From Sulfurivermis fontis (GTDB taxonomy: Bacteria; Pseudomonadota; Gammaproteobacteria; Thiohalomonadales; Thiohalomonadaceae): 64,000 bases of DNA. The DNA lies in NCBI RefSeq assembly GCF_004001245.1, contig NZ_AP018724.1, positions 1,046,501 to 1,110,500 on the forward strand, written 5' to 3'. Shown here piece by piece: positions 40,033 through 49,529 of this stretch. The number at the start of each line of letters is the position of its first letter. Position 1 is the stretch's first letter. The translations under genes and the position numbers were made by a program. The notes beneath the pieces were generated by a model, which ran no database searches, was not told the origin of the DNA, and saw only the letters and a list, made by a program, of their open reading frames with translations.

Positions 40033-40973
40033 TGAGAACGACACTCTATATCCTGCTTTTGATCGCGAACACGGGTGCGTGGGCGGCAGTCGATTGCCGC
40101 AAGACCGGCGAGGAGTGCGTGGCGCCCAACGAAACACGCATGATCGACGGCATGTCTGTCTTCCGCGAGTGCTGGGAGTACAAGGACACATACGAATGCT
40201 TATCACCCGAGGTGACGGAGGATGGCTACTGCGACGAACTGCGGGCGAGGGGTTGCTCGCAAGTCGGGTCGAAGTGCATCACGTCAACTGACTTCGGCTG
40301 TATGACCTACGAGCAGACATACGAGTGCCCGTCGGACCAGCCGCCGGCCGAACAGGCGGTCCTCGATTGCGGAGGACAGTTGTTCTGCCTGGAAGGCAAC
40401 TGCTTTGATACCAGCTACCCGGCCAACAGCAACATGGGACGCGTCGGCGCCCTGCTGTCCGTACTCGAGGCAGTATCCGACGAACTCGCGATCGACACGA
40501 TGGAAGTGTTCAGGGGCGAAGACCGCCGGTGCGGCATATCCCTGACCGACGCGATCGGGGCGCAGAACTGTTGCCGGCTCTCCGGGTGGGCGGAAGGAGT
40601 GTTCGAGTGCAGCTTCAACGAGAAGCTCCTGGCCGACATGCGTCAGGCCGGCCGGTGTCATCACGTGGGCACCTACTGCTCCAACGAGACCTTCTTTGGC
40701 GTCTGCACGGTCAACACGCAAACGCACTGCTGCTTTGGCTCCAAGCTCGGCCGGATCATCGCCGAACAGGGGCGACCTCAGCTGGGCAAGGGTTGGGGAA
40801 GCGCCCAGGCACCGGATTGCAGCGGCTTCACCATGGATGAAGTCGCATCGCTGGACTTCGAGGCGATGGATCTGTCCGAATTCTATGCCGACGTGCTTGC
40901 GTCGATGCCGACCATCAACCAGGGCGATCTGCAACAGCGCATGACGGATCGCATGAACCAGTTGCTCCCATGA
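40032..40973 (+). CDS. TraN C-terminal-type protein (second of a split pair)
   Basis: A 313-residue Cys-rich secreted protein with its own signal peptide (TLYILLLIANTGAWA). It has about 30 Cys, with typical TraN C-terminal patterns such as CSQVGSKCITSTDFGCMTYE, QNCCRLSGWAEG and THCCFGSKLGRII. It starts at TAATG overlapping the previous stop. Likely an independent subunit that completes TraN; it might instead be a distinct conserved Cys-rich protein of this ICE group. Confidence 0.75.
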   Translation: MRTTLYILLLIANTGAWAAVDCRKTGEECVAPNETRMIDGMSVFRECWEYKDTYECLSPEVTEDGYCDELRARGCSQVGSKCITSTDFGCMTYEQTYECPSDQPPAEQAVLDCGGQLFCLEGNCFDTSYPANSNMGRVGALLSVLEAVSDELAIDTMEVFRGEDRRCGISLTDAIGAQNCCRLSGWAEGVFECSFNEKLLADMRQAGRCHHVGTYCSNETFFGVCTVNTQTHCCFGSKLGRIIAEQGRPQLGKGWGSAQAPDCSGFTMDEVASLDFEAMDLSEFYADVLASMPTINQGDLQQRMTDRMNQLLP

Positions 40974-41764
40974 ATAGGTCCGCCATCCTGGTGATCGTCG
41001 CGACCATGGCCGGCCATACGCCGGCTGTTGTCGCATCCGCGGAAGGCTACTGGCGGCAGAACGCCCAGGGCTGGTTCTGGTATGAAAGCCCGCCTGCGGA
41101 AGAGCCAGAACAGGAGCCCGCGAAGAGCGACGCCTCAGCCGCGGCGACGCAGACGATGGCGGCCGATCCGCTGGAGGAACTCAAGCGTGTCCAGGACATC
41201 ATCGCCCGCGCCGAGGCGAAAGCCGTTCTGTACCCGACCGTGGAGAACGTCCGGGAGTACCTCCGGCTGAATCAGTGGCAGCTCGAGCAATCCTCCCTGT
41301 TTTCCGACGTGTGGCGCCGCACGGTCTGGCAGGACCCGAGCCTGGATTACAGCCTGCGCAGGCCCACCACGAACCTGGCGGTCCATCAATATCAGGATCA
41401 GCGTAGGGAGGCGAAGGCCGAGGCCGTCGCCGGGATTGCTGATACCCATGGGCTGTTTTTCTTCTTCAAGGGCTCGTGCCCCTACTGCCACACCTTCGCA
41501 CCGATTCTGAGGCAGTTCAGCGACATGTATGGCATCGAGGTGCTTCCGGTCAGCCTCGATGGCGGCGGGCTCCCCGAATTTCCCAGCCCGCGCGTCGATG
41601 CGCGGGTGGCCGCCGAGTTGGGAGTGGAAACCGTACCCAGCGTGTTTCTCGTGGACCCCGCCGGCCGCAACGTCATTCCAGTTGGCAGTGGCGTAATGAG
41701 CGTCGACGAACTGGCCGAACGCATTTACGTGCTGACTCAGACCGACCCAGGCAAGGACTACTAG
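40970..41764 (+). CDS. traF: TraF, conjugal thioredoxin-fold protein
   Basis: A 264-residue secreted protein with YWRQNAQGWFWYESPP at the mature start and a thioredoxin domain with an intact CPYCHTFAPIL active site and cis-Pro TVPSVFLVD. F plasmid TraF lacks CxxC, so this is the catalytic version. It likely supports disulfide formation in TraN, TraU and TraH. It overlaps the TraN C-terminal gene. Confidence 0.88.
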   Translation: MNRSAILVIVATMAGHTPAVVASAEGYWRQNAQGWFWYESPPAEEPEQEPAKSDASAAATQTMAADPLEELKRVQDIIARAEAKAVLYPTVENVREYLRLNQWQLEQSSLFSDVWRRTVWQDPSLDYSLRRPTTNLAVHQYQDQRREAKAEAVAGIADTHGLFFFFKGSCPYCHTFAPILRQFSDMYGIEVLPVSLDGGGLPEFPSPRVDARVAAELGVETVPSVFLVDPAGRNVIPVGSGVMSVDELAERIYVLTQTDPGKDY

Positions 41765-41782
41765 GAGTTGAAGGAGGACACC

Positions 41783-43189
41783 ATGCGCAAACTCAAGCGT
41801 TATCTGCTCGCCGTCGCGCTGGCGGCAGCCTGCGCGCCGGCCGTCGCCGGCGTTCAGTCGGACCTGAACTCATTCTTTGACTCCATGGGCCTCAATTCCA
41901 ATGTCACGCCGCCCGGTGCCTACCAGGGCCAGACGGCTGGCTATTACACCGGTGGCAATCTCTTCGCCCGGGCCCCTGTGCGCAACTACACCCTCATGAC
42001 GGTGCAGATGCCCAGCGCGCGTGCCGGGTGCGGCGGTATCGACATGTTCGCCGGCGGCTTTTCCTTCATCAATTCCGACCAGTTGGTCGCCATGATGAAG
42101 AACATCGGCTCAAACGCTGTGGGGCTTGCCTTCCAGGTCGCTTTGTCGACGATCAGCCCGAAGCTGTCGGGCCTTTTGCAGGACATGCAGGACATGGCCA
42201 ACAAGATCAATGCCGCCAACGTGAATTCGTGCGAGGCAGCGGCCAATCTGCTTGGCAACGTGCTGCCGCGTTCAGACGCTTCCAACAAAGCCCTGTGCCA
42301 GAGCATTGGTACCGACACGGGTCTGTTTGGAGACTATGCTTATGCACGCCAGGAATGCGGTACCGGCGGGCAGCGTGGGTCGGTACTGGCATCGGCTCGC
42401 AGCAAGCCCGATTTCAAAGACGTGCTGGTCGACGGCAACATCACCTGGCGCGCCCTGAAGAAGCTTTCGCTCACGTCCAGCGACACGCAGCTGGCGGAGA
42501 TGACCATGTCCATGGTCGGCGCCATCATCTATCCATTGGCCACCAGCGATGGTGTCCCTGGCAACCCCCGCTATGAACCTCCTGCGTTACAGCTCACCGA
42601 CTCGGATCTCGCCGCATTTCTCCATGGTGGCGACGTCGAAATGCTTCGGTGTCAGGACGGCACAGGAGAATTCGAGTGTCTGACACTGACCCAACAGCAC
42701 GTCACTATTCCCGCCAGCAGTGCGTATGCCGCGCGTGTAAAGGTGTTTCTGCGGGGGATGGTGGAAGCGATGCAGAACGACACCGCGCTCAGCCAGGCAC
42801 AAATCAACCTGCTCAATGAAACCTCGCTGCCGGTTTACAAAATGTTGAACGTGGCAACAGCCTATAACGCCTCCTATGCGGAGAGCTGGTTGACCACGTA
42901 TGCCGAAGGCATCGCTATCGACCTGCTTTACCAGTACTTCAATACGATGCTGAAGGCGACCCAGAATGGCGCGACCTTGATGTTACTGCCGAAGGAGATG
43001 AGCGACGAGTTCCAGCAGCAGGTGCGCGATGCCAGGCACAATCTCGAGAAGGCCCACTCAACCAAGCTCGCCCAGGTCAATCAGACCATCCAGATGATGC
43101 AGGAGTCCATGACCATCGAGCGGATGTTGATCTCGGCGATGTCGCCTGGTCTCTCCAGTTCGGTTCAATGGTCCAAGGCAATCCGGTAG
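41783..43189 (+). CDS. traH: TraH, pilus-assembly protein
   Basis: A 468-residue secreted protein with signal peptide LLAVALAAACAPAVA and conserved TraH segments: VQSDLNSFFDSMGLNSNVTP, GGNLFARAPVRNYTLMTVQM, ARAGCGGIDMFAGGFSFIN, then C-terminal coiled-coil helices. TraH is an outer-membrane-associated periplasmic protein needed for pilus assembly. The ATG at 41783 has a GGAGGACACC ribosome-binding site. Confidence 0.93.
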   Translation: MRKLKRYLLAVALAAACAPAVAGVQSDLNSFFDSMGLNSNVTPPGAYQGQTAGYYTGGNLFARAPVRNYTLMTVQMPSARAGCGGIDMFAGGFSFINSDQLVAMMKNIGSNAVGLAFQVALSTISPKLSGLLQDMQDMANKINAANVNSCEAAANLLGNVLPRSDASNKALCQSIGTDTGLFGDYAYARQECGTGGQRGSVLASARSKPDFKDVLVDGNITWRALKKLSLTSSDTQLAEMTMSMVGAIIYPLATSDGVPGNPRYEPPALQLTDSDLAAFLHGGDVEMLRCQDGTGEFECLTLTQQHVTIPASSAYAARVKVFLRGMVEAMQNDTALSQAQINLLNETSLPVYKMLNVATAYNASYAESWLTTYAEGIAIDLLYQYFNTMLKATQNGATLMLLPKEMSDEFQQQVRDARHNLEKAHSTKLAQVNQTIQMMQESMTIERMLISAMSPGLSSSVQWSKAIR

Positions 43190-43199
43190 AGCATTGAGC

Positions 43200-43904
43200 A
43201 TGTCGCGACTTTTGAGGCTTCTTGATGCCACCCCACCCCACTGGGGCGAAAACGTCATCGCGCGGTGGGACAACGACCTCTTCAAACGCCTGGAGCCATT
43301 CGCCACAAGCTACCTATGGACTAACTCTGGCTCACTGAACGTCTTTCGCGTGATCGGTACCGACCACCCCGACTACCAGGGGCAGACGTGGGGCTGGCTG
43401 CTCCGCAATGGCAAGCGGATGATGCTCAATCTGCCACTGCACGAATCGAATCGTGGCTATTACCTGTCGGACGATAAGAAGGAGCCGACCATGTCCTTCA
43501 TCACGACCGACGGTCACGACTGGTACGTGCATTGTGATGGTAACCACCGAACCTGTATCGCCAAGTTCGACTTTCATTACAACGGTCTGTCCGAGATGCG
43601 CGGCCTGTCGCTCCACGACTGGCGTTTCGACCACGACCTGTTCGGCGCCATGTCGCGGCTGCACGAGCTGGTAACCGATCGCCGGCTACCCGTCCGCCTC
43701 GAAGTGACACGGGCTACCGTGTCGCGGGAAGACAATCCAGGCTGGATGCGGGAGGTTTACCGGCCCGCGATCGATATCCACCGCGAGGGGGGCGTTTACC
43801 GCGTTGACGCGGCTGCGGCGCGCCGCGTAATTGGCTGGTTGGAAGGGCCCTGGTTTGCGCGGTTGTTCCGCGCATGGCCGGTCGGGCATATGCAGGAGAA
43901 GTAA
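43200..43904 (+). CDS. Hypothetical protein with ParB/Srx-like motif
   Basis: A 234-residue protein between traH and traG, in the same operon. The centre reads HDWYVHCDGNHRTCIAKFDF, which resembles the nucleotide-binding GNHR/GxHR motif of ParB/sulfiredoxin folds; no helix-turn-helix is evident. No signal peptide is visible, so it should be cytosolic, unlike its neighbours. It is not a standard F-type transfer gene. It may be an ICE-specific regulator or DNA-processing protein. Confidence 0.6.
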   Translation: MSRLLRLLDATPPHWGENVIARWDNDLFKRLEPFATSYLWTNSGSLNVFRVIGTDHPDYQGQTWGWLLRNGKRMMLNLPLHESNRGYYLSDDKKEPTMSFITTDGHDWYVHCDGNHRTCIAKFDFHYNGLSEMRGLSLHDWRFDHDLFGAMSRLHELVTDRRLPVRLEVTRATVSREDNPGWMREVYRPAIDIHREGGVYRVDAAAARRVIGWLEGPWFARLFRAWPVGHMQEK

Positions 43905-43908
43905 CGAA

Positions 43909-46884
43909 ATGCCGGTCTGGGAGATATACACCTACGGAAACGGCGAGTTTCTGTCCTTTATCTTCAACGGAATTGTCGCCTTGATGGGCGATGGCAATTT
44001 CACCACGTTGATGCGCCTCGCCAGCATCTTTGGTCTGTTCTGGGTCTCGATTAAGGCCGCATTGTACCGCGGCCCGGTGGAGTGGACCTACCTGATCTGG
44101 TTTGTACTCATCTACAGCGTTTTGTTCGTGCCCAAGGTCGATGTGGTCATCGTGGATCGGTTGGACCCCAGCCAGACCCGCGTCGTCGCCAATGTGCCGT
44201 GGGGGTTGGGCACCTTCGCCGGCGCGACGGCGAGAATCGGCGATTGGTTCACCCGGGGCACTGAGGCAGTCATGAGCCAGCCTGACGATCTTAAATACCA
44301 CCGGAACGGCGTGGTGTTCGGGTCAAGCCTCGTTGAAGCGGCATCGCAGTACGCGATCACTGACGGGCGTTTCGCCGGCAACATGAGCGAATTCATGCGG
44401 CAGTGCGTGTTTTACGACATTCTTCTCCGGCGCTACACGTGGACGGATATTCTCGAGGCGGAGGACACCTGGGAGTTCGTCAAAAAAAACACGGCGTCCG
44501 CCTCGCGCGCATTTGCCTACACGGCCGCCGACGGATCACAGTCTATTCTGCCGTGTCAGACGGGCGCGGTTTCACCCAGCGCGTTGCAGGGCGACTGGGA
44601 TGCGGAGGTCGCGCGCGCGGCGAAGCTCTACGGCAAGCGGTTCAACCCCGGCCTGAATATGACGGATGCCGCGGCCAAACTCATGGCCGATCTTCCAATG
44701 AGCTACGACTACCTGGCCGGAATCTCCAAGTCCGGTGGTGACATAATCCGCCAGAACATGATGGCCAACGTGTTCCGCCGCTCGTTTACAAATGCGGCCG
44801 CGGCCGCCGATGCCGGCGCTGCCGCGCAGGACTTCGCCCTTGCCCAGGCGGAGCAACAGCAACTGGCGACATACCAGACGCTGGGAAAGCTCGCCGGCAA
44901 GCTGCTGCCCATGCTCAAGAACATTTACGAGGGGCTGCTCTACGGGATGTTCCCGTTCCTGTTCCTGGTATTCATGTTGCCGATCGGTACCAAGGTGTTC
45001 CTCACGTATCTCAAGAACATCGTCTGGTTGCAGCTCTGGGCGCCCTTGTACGCGATCCTCAATCTCCTCATGACCCTCGGTGCCAAGCACTTTTCCATGG
45101 CGGCCGCTGCGCAGCTCGGCGGGCAGGCCCTGTCCCTGGCCACGCACTCGGGACTGGCGGCCGTCAACGTCGAGACATCGGTTATTGCCGGGTACATCGG
45201 CATCTCCATCCCGCTCATCGCCTACGGGCTGGTGTCGGGCGGCCAGATGGCGCTGACGCAGCTTGCCTCGCAGGTGGCGTCCGTGGCCCAGAGCGCCGCG
45301 AGCCAGGCGGGCAGCACCGCTGCCACGGGCAACATCAACCTAGCCAATCTCGGCGCGTACAACACCGGGATGTTCAAAAGCGACACCAACGCACTGACGA
45401 ACTACGGTCAGGGCAAATACAACGATTCCTATGGAGCGAGTCATGACTGGAGCCGGGGCGGTGTCCATGGTCAGACCAACCTCAAGACCGACGTAGGCGT
45501 CTCAGCCGAGCTCGCTGAGACGCTTCAGGCCGCAAAGAAACAGTCGCTGTCCGAACTGGACCAGGCAGCGCAAACTGCCGGTCATAGGTATGCGGAGGGC
45601 TTGGCCGCCAATCTGGGCAAGGCTCTTGATCTGACCCGCACAACCGGCTGGGGCACAACAAAGACCGACGGCTGGAGTCAGCAGGACGCGACGGCGTACA
45701 AGGAAATGTCCGAGCACGTGCAGCAGTTGATTCATAAACTCGCAGATGGCGAGACTTTCTCGCAGAAACAGGCGGAAGAAATTGTACTCAAGGCGTACAC
45801 GGAGGCGTATGCCAGCGCCTCGGCGAGCGGTAAATTTGATGTCGGTGTGTTTAAGGCCGAACTCAAAACTGGACTCGAAGCTGGACTACGCGCCGAGGGC
45901 AGCCACAAAGAAGCAGACGAAATTGCACGAACGGCCAGCGCCGTCGCCGAGAGCGCCGACGCTGATGTCATCCGGCGCGGCGTAGAGGCGCTCCGGAACT
46001 ACGCATCCAGCACGACTGTCCAGAACACCGAGCGGGGCAGCAACGATCTCGGCGCCGCACTCCGCTCCGACCTGCAGGATACGGCGATGCACGAAAAGAA
46101 CTGGCAGGATGCACGCACCAGGCTCACCGCCGCGCAGGAGGAATGGTCCAAGGTGACGGCCGACAGCCAGTCGATCAGCGCCAATGTGATCCCAGAACTC
46201 ATCGATGACTTGCGACGCTCAGGTCACTCGCAGGTGGCGAGCCTGACATCGGATCCCACCCGCAGCCGCGAGCTCGCTCAGGTACTAGGCCTAGCAGCAA
46301 AGCTGAAGTTTGGCGATCGCGTCGATGGCATCGAAGCGGCACGCACGGCGATCGAATCGGTTACCAACCCGACCTATGGCCAGATAGGTTTTGCGATGGG
46401 CCAGCGGGCTGAAACGACGGCGAAGGTAGACAACCGTGATGAGGCTGTGGACCAGGCGGACCGCGAAAACCGCCACACTGTCGCCGGCGAGGGCGCCGTG
46501 CGCCGCGCCGCGGCTGGCAATGAGCATACTGTGTTGCACAAACCACTGAGTGCCCACAGCCCCTATGCCGGCGCGGCGGCACTGGGCCTCGACCCGGACA
46601 AACTCGGACAGGTGCCCCTGACCGATCGGAAGGACCTGACAGCGTTCAAGGATCGTGTCGTGGAAGAAACCGATCACGAGACAGGCAAGGGGACAACCAC
46701 CGTTTCGGCTGACGAGAAAAAGCTACAGGAGCAAACCGCGGCGGCGACGGGCGACGTGGAGGGCAGGATTGCCGACGGGAAGAGGAACACGGAGGGCTTC
46801 ACACCTGCTGCCTTGAAGCCGCCCGCGTTAGCTCCAGACTCGGAGACGGAGCCGCCTGAGAACTCTGGCGGGAAAGGTTGGTAA
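43909..46884 (+). CDS. traG: TraG, mating-pair stabilisation protein
   Basis: A 991-residue protein. The N-terminal TraG domain has several membrane helices (residues about 30-120 and 345-480, e.g. FPFLFLVFMLPIGTKVFLTY) and the start PVWEIYTYGNGEFLSFIFNG typical of the family. The C-terminal 450 residues are hydrophilic and helical. TraG is needed for pilus assembly and, through its C-terminal part, mating-pair stabilisation or exclusion. Last gene of the transfer operon. Confidence 0.92.
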   Translation: MPVWEIYTYGNGEFLSFIFNGIVALMGDGNFTTLMRLASIFGLFWVSIKAALYRGPVEWTYLIWFVLIYSVLFVPKVDVVIVDRLDPSQTRVVANVPWGLGTFAGATARIGDWFTRGTEAVMSQPDDLKYHRNGVVFGSSLVEAASQYAITDGRFAGNMSEFMRQCVFYDILLRRYTWTDILEAEDTWEFVKKNTASASRAFAYTAADGSQSILPCQTGAVSPSALQGDWDAEVARAAKLYGKRFNPGLNMTDAAAKLMADLPMSYDYLAGISKSGGDIIRQNMMANVFRRSFTNAAAAADAGAAAQDFALAQAEQQQLATYQTLGKLAGKLLPMLKNIYEGLLYGMFPFLFLVFMLPIGTKVFLTYLKNIVWLQLWAPLYAILNLLMTLGAKHFSMAAAAQLGGQALSLATHSGLAAVNVETSVIAGYIGISIPLIAYGLVSGGQMALTQLASQVASVAQSAASQAGSTAATGNINLANLGAYNTGMFKSDTNALTNYGQGKYNDSYGASHDWSRGGVHGQTNLKTDVGVSAELAETLQAAKKQSLSELDQAAQTAGHRYAEGLAANLGKALDLTRTTGWGTTKTDGWSQQDATAYKEMSEHVQQLIHKLADGETFSQKQAEEIVLKAYTEAYASASASGKFDVGVFKAELKTGLEAGLRAEGSHKEADEIARTASAVAESADADVIRRGVEALRNYASSTTVQNTERGSNDLGAALRSDLQDTAMHEKNWQDARTRLTAAQEEWSKVTADSQSISANVIPELIDDLRRSGHSQVASLTSDPTRSRELAQVLGLAAKLKFGDRVDGIEAARTAIESVTNPTYGQIGFAMGQRAETTAKVDNRDEAVDQADRENRHTVAGEGAVRRAAAGNEHTVLHKPLSAHSPYAGAAALGLDPDKLGQVPLTDRKDLTAFKDRVVEETDHETGKGTTTVSADEKKLQEQTAAATGDVEGRIADGKRNTEGFTPAALKPPALAPDSETEPPENSGGKGW

Positions 46885-46935
46885 TCCTTGCAGCCCCTCG
46901 AGGATGGGGTAACGCCCATGGCGTCGTTCAGACTT

Positions 46936-47451
46936 CTAATTGGGACGTTGTCTTCCCTCAGATAGCACCAACATATCTATGCGCGTACCCATATCCGTGG
47001 ACAAGACGTAAAAAAGTGAAACTAACCCATCGTATGAGAGGACCTGGCCTACTGTCTGTCCGTCGGTGAAGGCTTTGACTACAGGCTCACACCAGTCATG
47101 ACGCTTCAGCATGTCGCGAACGGCGTGCAGGACATCTTTCGGTGGTCTCGATCGAGAGACGTCCTGGAAAACAATATACTGAGCAGCTAAACACGCCTGA
47201 GTGTCTCCCGACTGATTCGCCAAGCGTGAAGGTGTCAAGCCAAAGAATGAAGATACTCGTGAATCCAAATACGGATCTTGCGCCATTTCGCGCAGCAAGG
47301 CCCGTTGCTGGATTGTCAAGGGCGGCGCGGCTAGAAACTGAACTACTTCCTCGCTTGCGTGGGTTTCGCCGTTCGCAGGCGCCGCGAAGACACCTATAAC
47401 AAGACCGAGAAAAAAACCAATCGCCGGGGTGCTGTACGTCTTAATCGTCAT
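46936..47451 (-). CDS. Secreted hypothetical protein
   Basis: A 171-residue protein with a signal peptide (PAIGFFLGLVIGVFAAPANG). The mature part is helical (PPLTIQQRALLREMAQDPYL, VLHAVRDMLKRHDWCEPVVK). No family is recognised. It is convergent with traG and overlaps the upstream small membrane gene by 11 bases. A location just after traG suggests an entry-exclusion or accessory role, which is a guess. Confidence 0.55.
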   Translation of the reverse strand: MTIKTYSTPAIGFFLGLVIGVFAAPANGETHASEEVVQFLAAPPLTIQQRALLREMAQDPYLDSRVSSFFGLTPSRLANQSGDTQACLAAQYIVFQDVSRSRPPKDVLHAVRDMLKRHDWCEPVVKAFTDGQTVGQVLSYDGLVSLFYVLSTDMGTRIDMLVLSEGRQRPN

Positions 47452-47716
47452 AGCCACCATAGCCGGAATGCTGCTCCCACCGGAAACCATGATGTTCCCG
47501 GATGCAGCGATCGCCGCAAGCCCAATCACCGTTCAGTTTCACCACGCCGGGCCACGCCATCGCTGCGATCGGGAGCAGCGCGATGATGGACAACACGGCC
47601 AGTACGAAGTGCGCGATCAGCCAACCGTCCGGGGTGGACAGCAACGAAATGACGCCAAACACTAGGTTGAGCAGCCCGAAGGCCAGCGTCAGAAAAAAGA
47701 CAATCCGTGCGTTCAT
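47441..47716 (-). CDS. Small membrane protein
   Basis: A 91-residue protein with two hydrophobic segments (IVFFLTLAFGLLNLVFGVI and LIAHFVLAVLSIIALLPIAA) and a polar C-terminus. It is translated first in a two-gene minus-strand operon with the secreted protein. A GAGGATTTTC ribosome-binding site precedes the ATG. The function is unknown. Confidence 0.58.
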   Translation of the reverse strand: MNARIVFFLTLAFGLLNLVFGVISLLSTPDGWLIAHFVLAVLSIIALLPIAAMAWPGVVKLNGDWACGDRCIREHHGFRWEQHSGYGGYDD

Positions 47717-47792
47717 GAGAAAATCCTCCTTTTCTTGTGTATTTAGCCCCCCGGCTACCCCCTGTCAAGGACTTCTCCACTACGCAAGTAAA

Positions 47793-47816
47793 TCTTGCGA
47801 ACTATAATTCGCAAGA
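47793..47816. promoter_or_regulatory. Operator of the XRE-ImmA gene overlapping its -10 box
   Basis: TCTTGCGAA (47793-47801) and TTCGCAAGA (47808-47816) form a perfect inverted repeat that encloses TATAAT (47803-47808). A third CGCAAG half-site lies at about 47783. A repressor bound here would block the promoter, so autoregulation by the downstream XRE protein is likely. The -35 region is weak. Confidence 0.65.
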
Positions 47817-47848
47817 CTAGAATACCGTCCCTTAGTGGGGGTACTGCC

Positions 47849-48970
47849 ATGTCTGAACGCCTGTCGCAAAAACTGATCGGCTACCGCGTCAAAGCCGCTC
47901 GTGAGGCGCTCGCCTGGACCCAGGATCGCCTGGCCGAGACCCTGGGGCTGAACGACCGCCAGAGCATCTCGGACATCGAGAACGGCAAACGCGCTCTGAA
48001 ACCCGACGAGCTGGTCCTGTTGACCGACGTCCTGGGTCGGGAAATCGAGTTCTTCCTCGATCCGTTCTCCGTCGCCGGCGAGGCCCAGTTTTCCTGGCGC
48101 GCCTCGCCGGGCCTGGACGAGGGCAATCTGGACGGCTTCGAACACCGGGCTGGGCAATGGATCGGCCTGCTTCGCTGGCTCCGCGAAAGCGAGCAAGGTC
48201 GGGCGAACCCCCTCAAGCACAGTCTGCGCCTGACTTCCCAGTCCTCGTTCGAGGACGCGATCGCACGGGCCGAGGATCTGGTCGACGCCCTGGACCTCGG
48301 CGCAATTCCGGCCGAACGCCTGATCGAGCGGGTGGAGCAGGCCCTGGATATTCCTGTGCTCTTCGTCGATACGATCGAAACCCCGGAAGGAAACTCGATT
48401 TCGGGGGCGACCTGTCACCTGCAGGACCTCGGGGTGATTCTGGTAAATCGCAACGAGTCGGAGGCCCGGCGGTTCTATGACCTGGCGCACGAGCTGTTTC
48501 ACGCGCTGACCTGGGATGCCATGAAGCCGGACCACCGCGAGTCCAATTCAGTCGAAGACCGGGCCAAGGGCAAGCGCATCGAGCAGCTCGCAAACAATTT
48601 TGCGGCCGCCCTGCTGATGCCAGGCAAGGCCCTGGAGCAACTGATCGATCGGCGGCGTATCGGTGACGTTGCGCACCTGGCGGAGGTCGCCGCGCAACTG
48701 CGCGTCGCCCCGGTATCCCTGGCATGGCGGCTGTTCAACATGAAGTGGATCGACGAGGCCGCCCGGGAAGCGCTCAAGCACGAGCACCAGCGTCCGTCCG
48801 TTGCCGGCACACCCAAGCGTTTCTCGCCAGCCTTCGTTGGTATGCTCCACAACGCGATCGACCGGGGCCGGCTCTCCGCCCGCAAGGCGGCCAAGGCCAT
48901 GGGCATGAACCTGTCGCAGCTGGTCGACCTGTTCGCCGAGCACTCGCTCGCCGCGCCATTCGAGTTGTGA
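47849..48970 (+). CDS. XRE-family regulator fused to ImmA/IrrE-type peptidase
   Basis: A 373-residue fusion: an N-terminal helix-turn-helix (KLIGYRVKAAREALAWTQDR, then TLGLNDRQSISDIENGKRAL) and a COG2856/DUF955 zinc-peptidase domain with FYDLAHELFHALTW (HExxH) and a following NNFAAALLMPG. ImmA-type peptidases cleave repressors in response to signals, and fusions like this often act as self-regulated switches for ICE, phage or toxin-antitoxin genes. It has a symmetrical operator at its promoter and a PIN-domain gene 13 bases downstream. Confidence 0.88.
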   Translation: MSERLSQKLIGYRVKAAREALAWTQDRLAETLGLNDRQSISDIENGKRALKPDELVLLTDVLGREIEFFLDPFSVAGEAQFSWRASPGLDEGNLDGFEHRAGQWIGLLRWLRESEQGRANPLKHSLRLTSQSSFEDAIARAEDLVDALDLGAIPAERLIERVEQALDIPVLFVDTIETPEGNSISGATCHLQDLGVILVNRNESEARRFYDLAHELFHALTWDAMKPDHRESNSVEDRAKGKRIEQLANNFAAALLMPGKALEQLIDRRRIGDVAHLAEVAAQLRVAPVSLAWRLFNMKWIDEAAREALKHEHQRPSVAGTPKRFSPAFVGMLHNAIDRGRLSARKAAKAMGMNLSQLVDLFAEHSLAAPFEL

Positions 48971-48983
48971 GAGCGCGGACGGC

Positions 48984-49505
48984 ATGGCGAAGCCCCGGGT
49001 CTTCATAGACACGAACATCATCATTGAAGCGTTCCGCAGGGGCTGCTGGACGGCAATCTGCAACAGCTTCGTTATCGAGACGGTCGACAAGTGCGTCGAA
49101 GAGGCATTGACCGGGAATCCGGACGATCCTGGGCGCGTTCATATAGACCGGGATCTGCTGGTCGGCGGTTTGGCTGCGCGCCACGCCGTCGGGAAGCGTG
49201 AGCTTGCGACCCTCGCCCTCTCTCATCCCGAATGCCAGGGCCTCGATGACGGCGAACTGCACCTGCTCGCCTGGCTGCACGCGAACGGTCTGCTACCCGG
49301 CGCCTTGATCCTTGTTTCGACGGCCGACAAGGCGGCTATCGTGGCCACCGGCCGGCTCGGATGGCTCGACTCGCTCACGTCTCTCGAGCATCTGGCCCAG
49401 CAATCAGGGGTGACCCGTGGACAGGTTGACAGTCTGGCCCGCCATTACCGGGCGGGCTGGCTGGATGAGATCAGAGTGAAGGTCCGCCTGGGCATCATCC
49501 CTTAG
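48984..49505 (+). CDS. PIN-domain-like protein
   Basis: A 173-residue protein beginning KPRVFIDTNIIIEAFRRG, the first conserved Asp of PIN nucleases; further acidic residues lie in CVEEAL and LDDGELHLLAW, and the last conserved position in LVSTADKAAI. PIN domains are RNA nucleases and common toxins. It follows the XRE-ImmA gene by 13 bases, so the pair could be a toxin-antitoxin or stress-response unit; no such assignment is proven here. Confidence 0.75.
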   Translation: MAKPRVFIDTNIIIEAFRRGCWTAICNSFVIETVDKCVEEALTGNPDDPGRVHIDRDLLVGGLAARHAVGKRELATLALSHPECQGLDDGELHLLAWLHANGLLPGALILVSTADKAAIVATGRLGWLDSLTSLEHLAQQSGVTRGQVDSLARHYRAGWLDEIRVKVRLGIIP

Positions 49506-49529
49506 GTAAGCTTCCAGGAGAAGCTAGCG

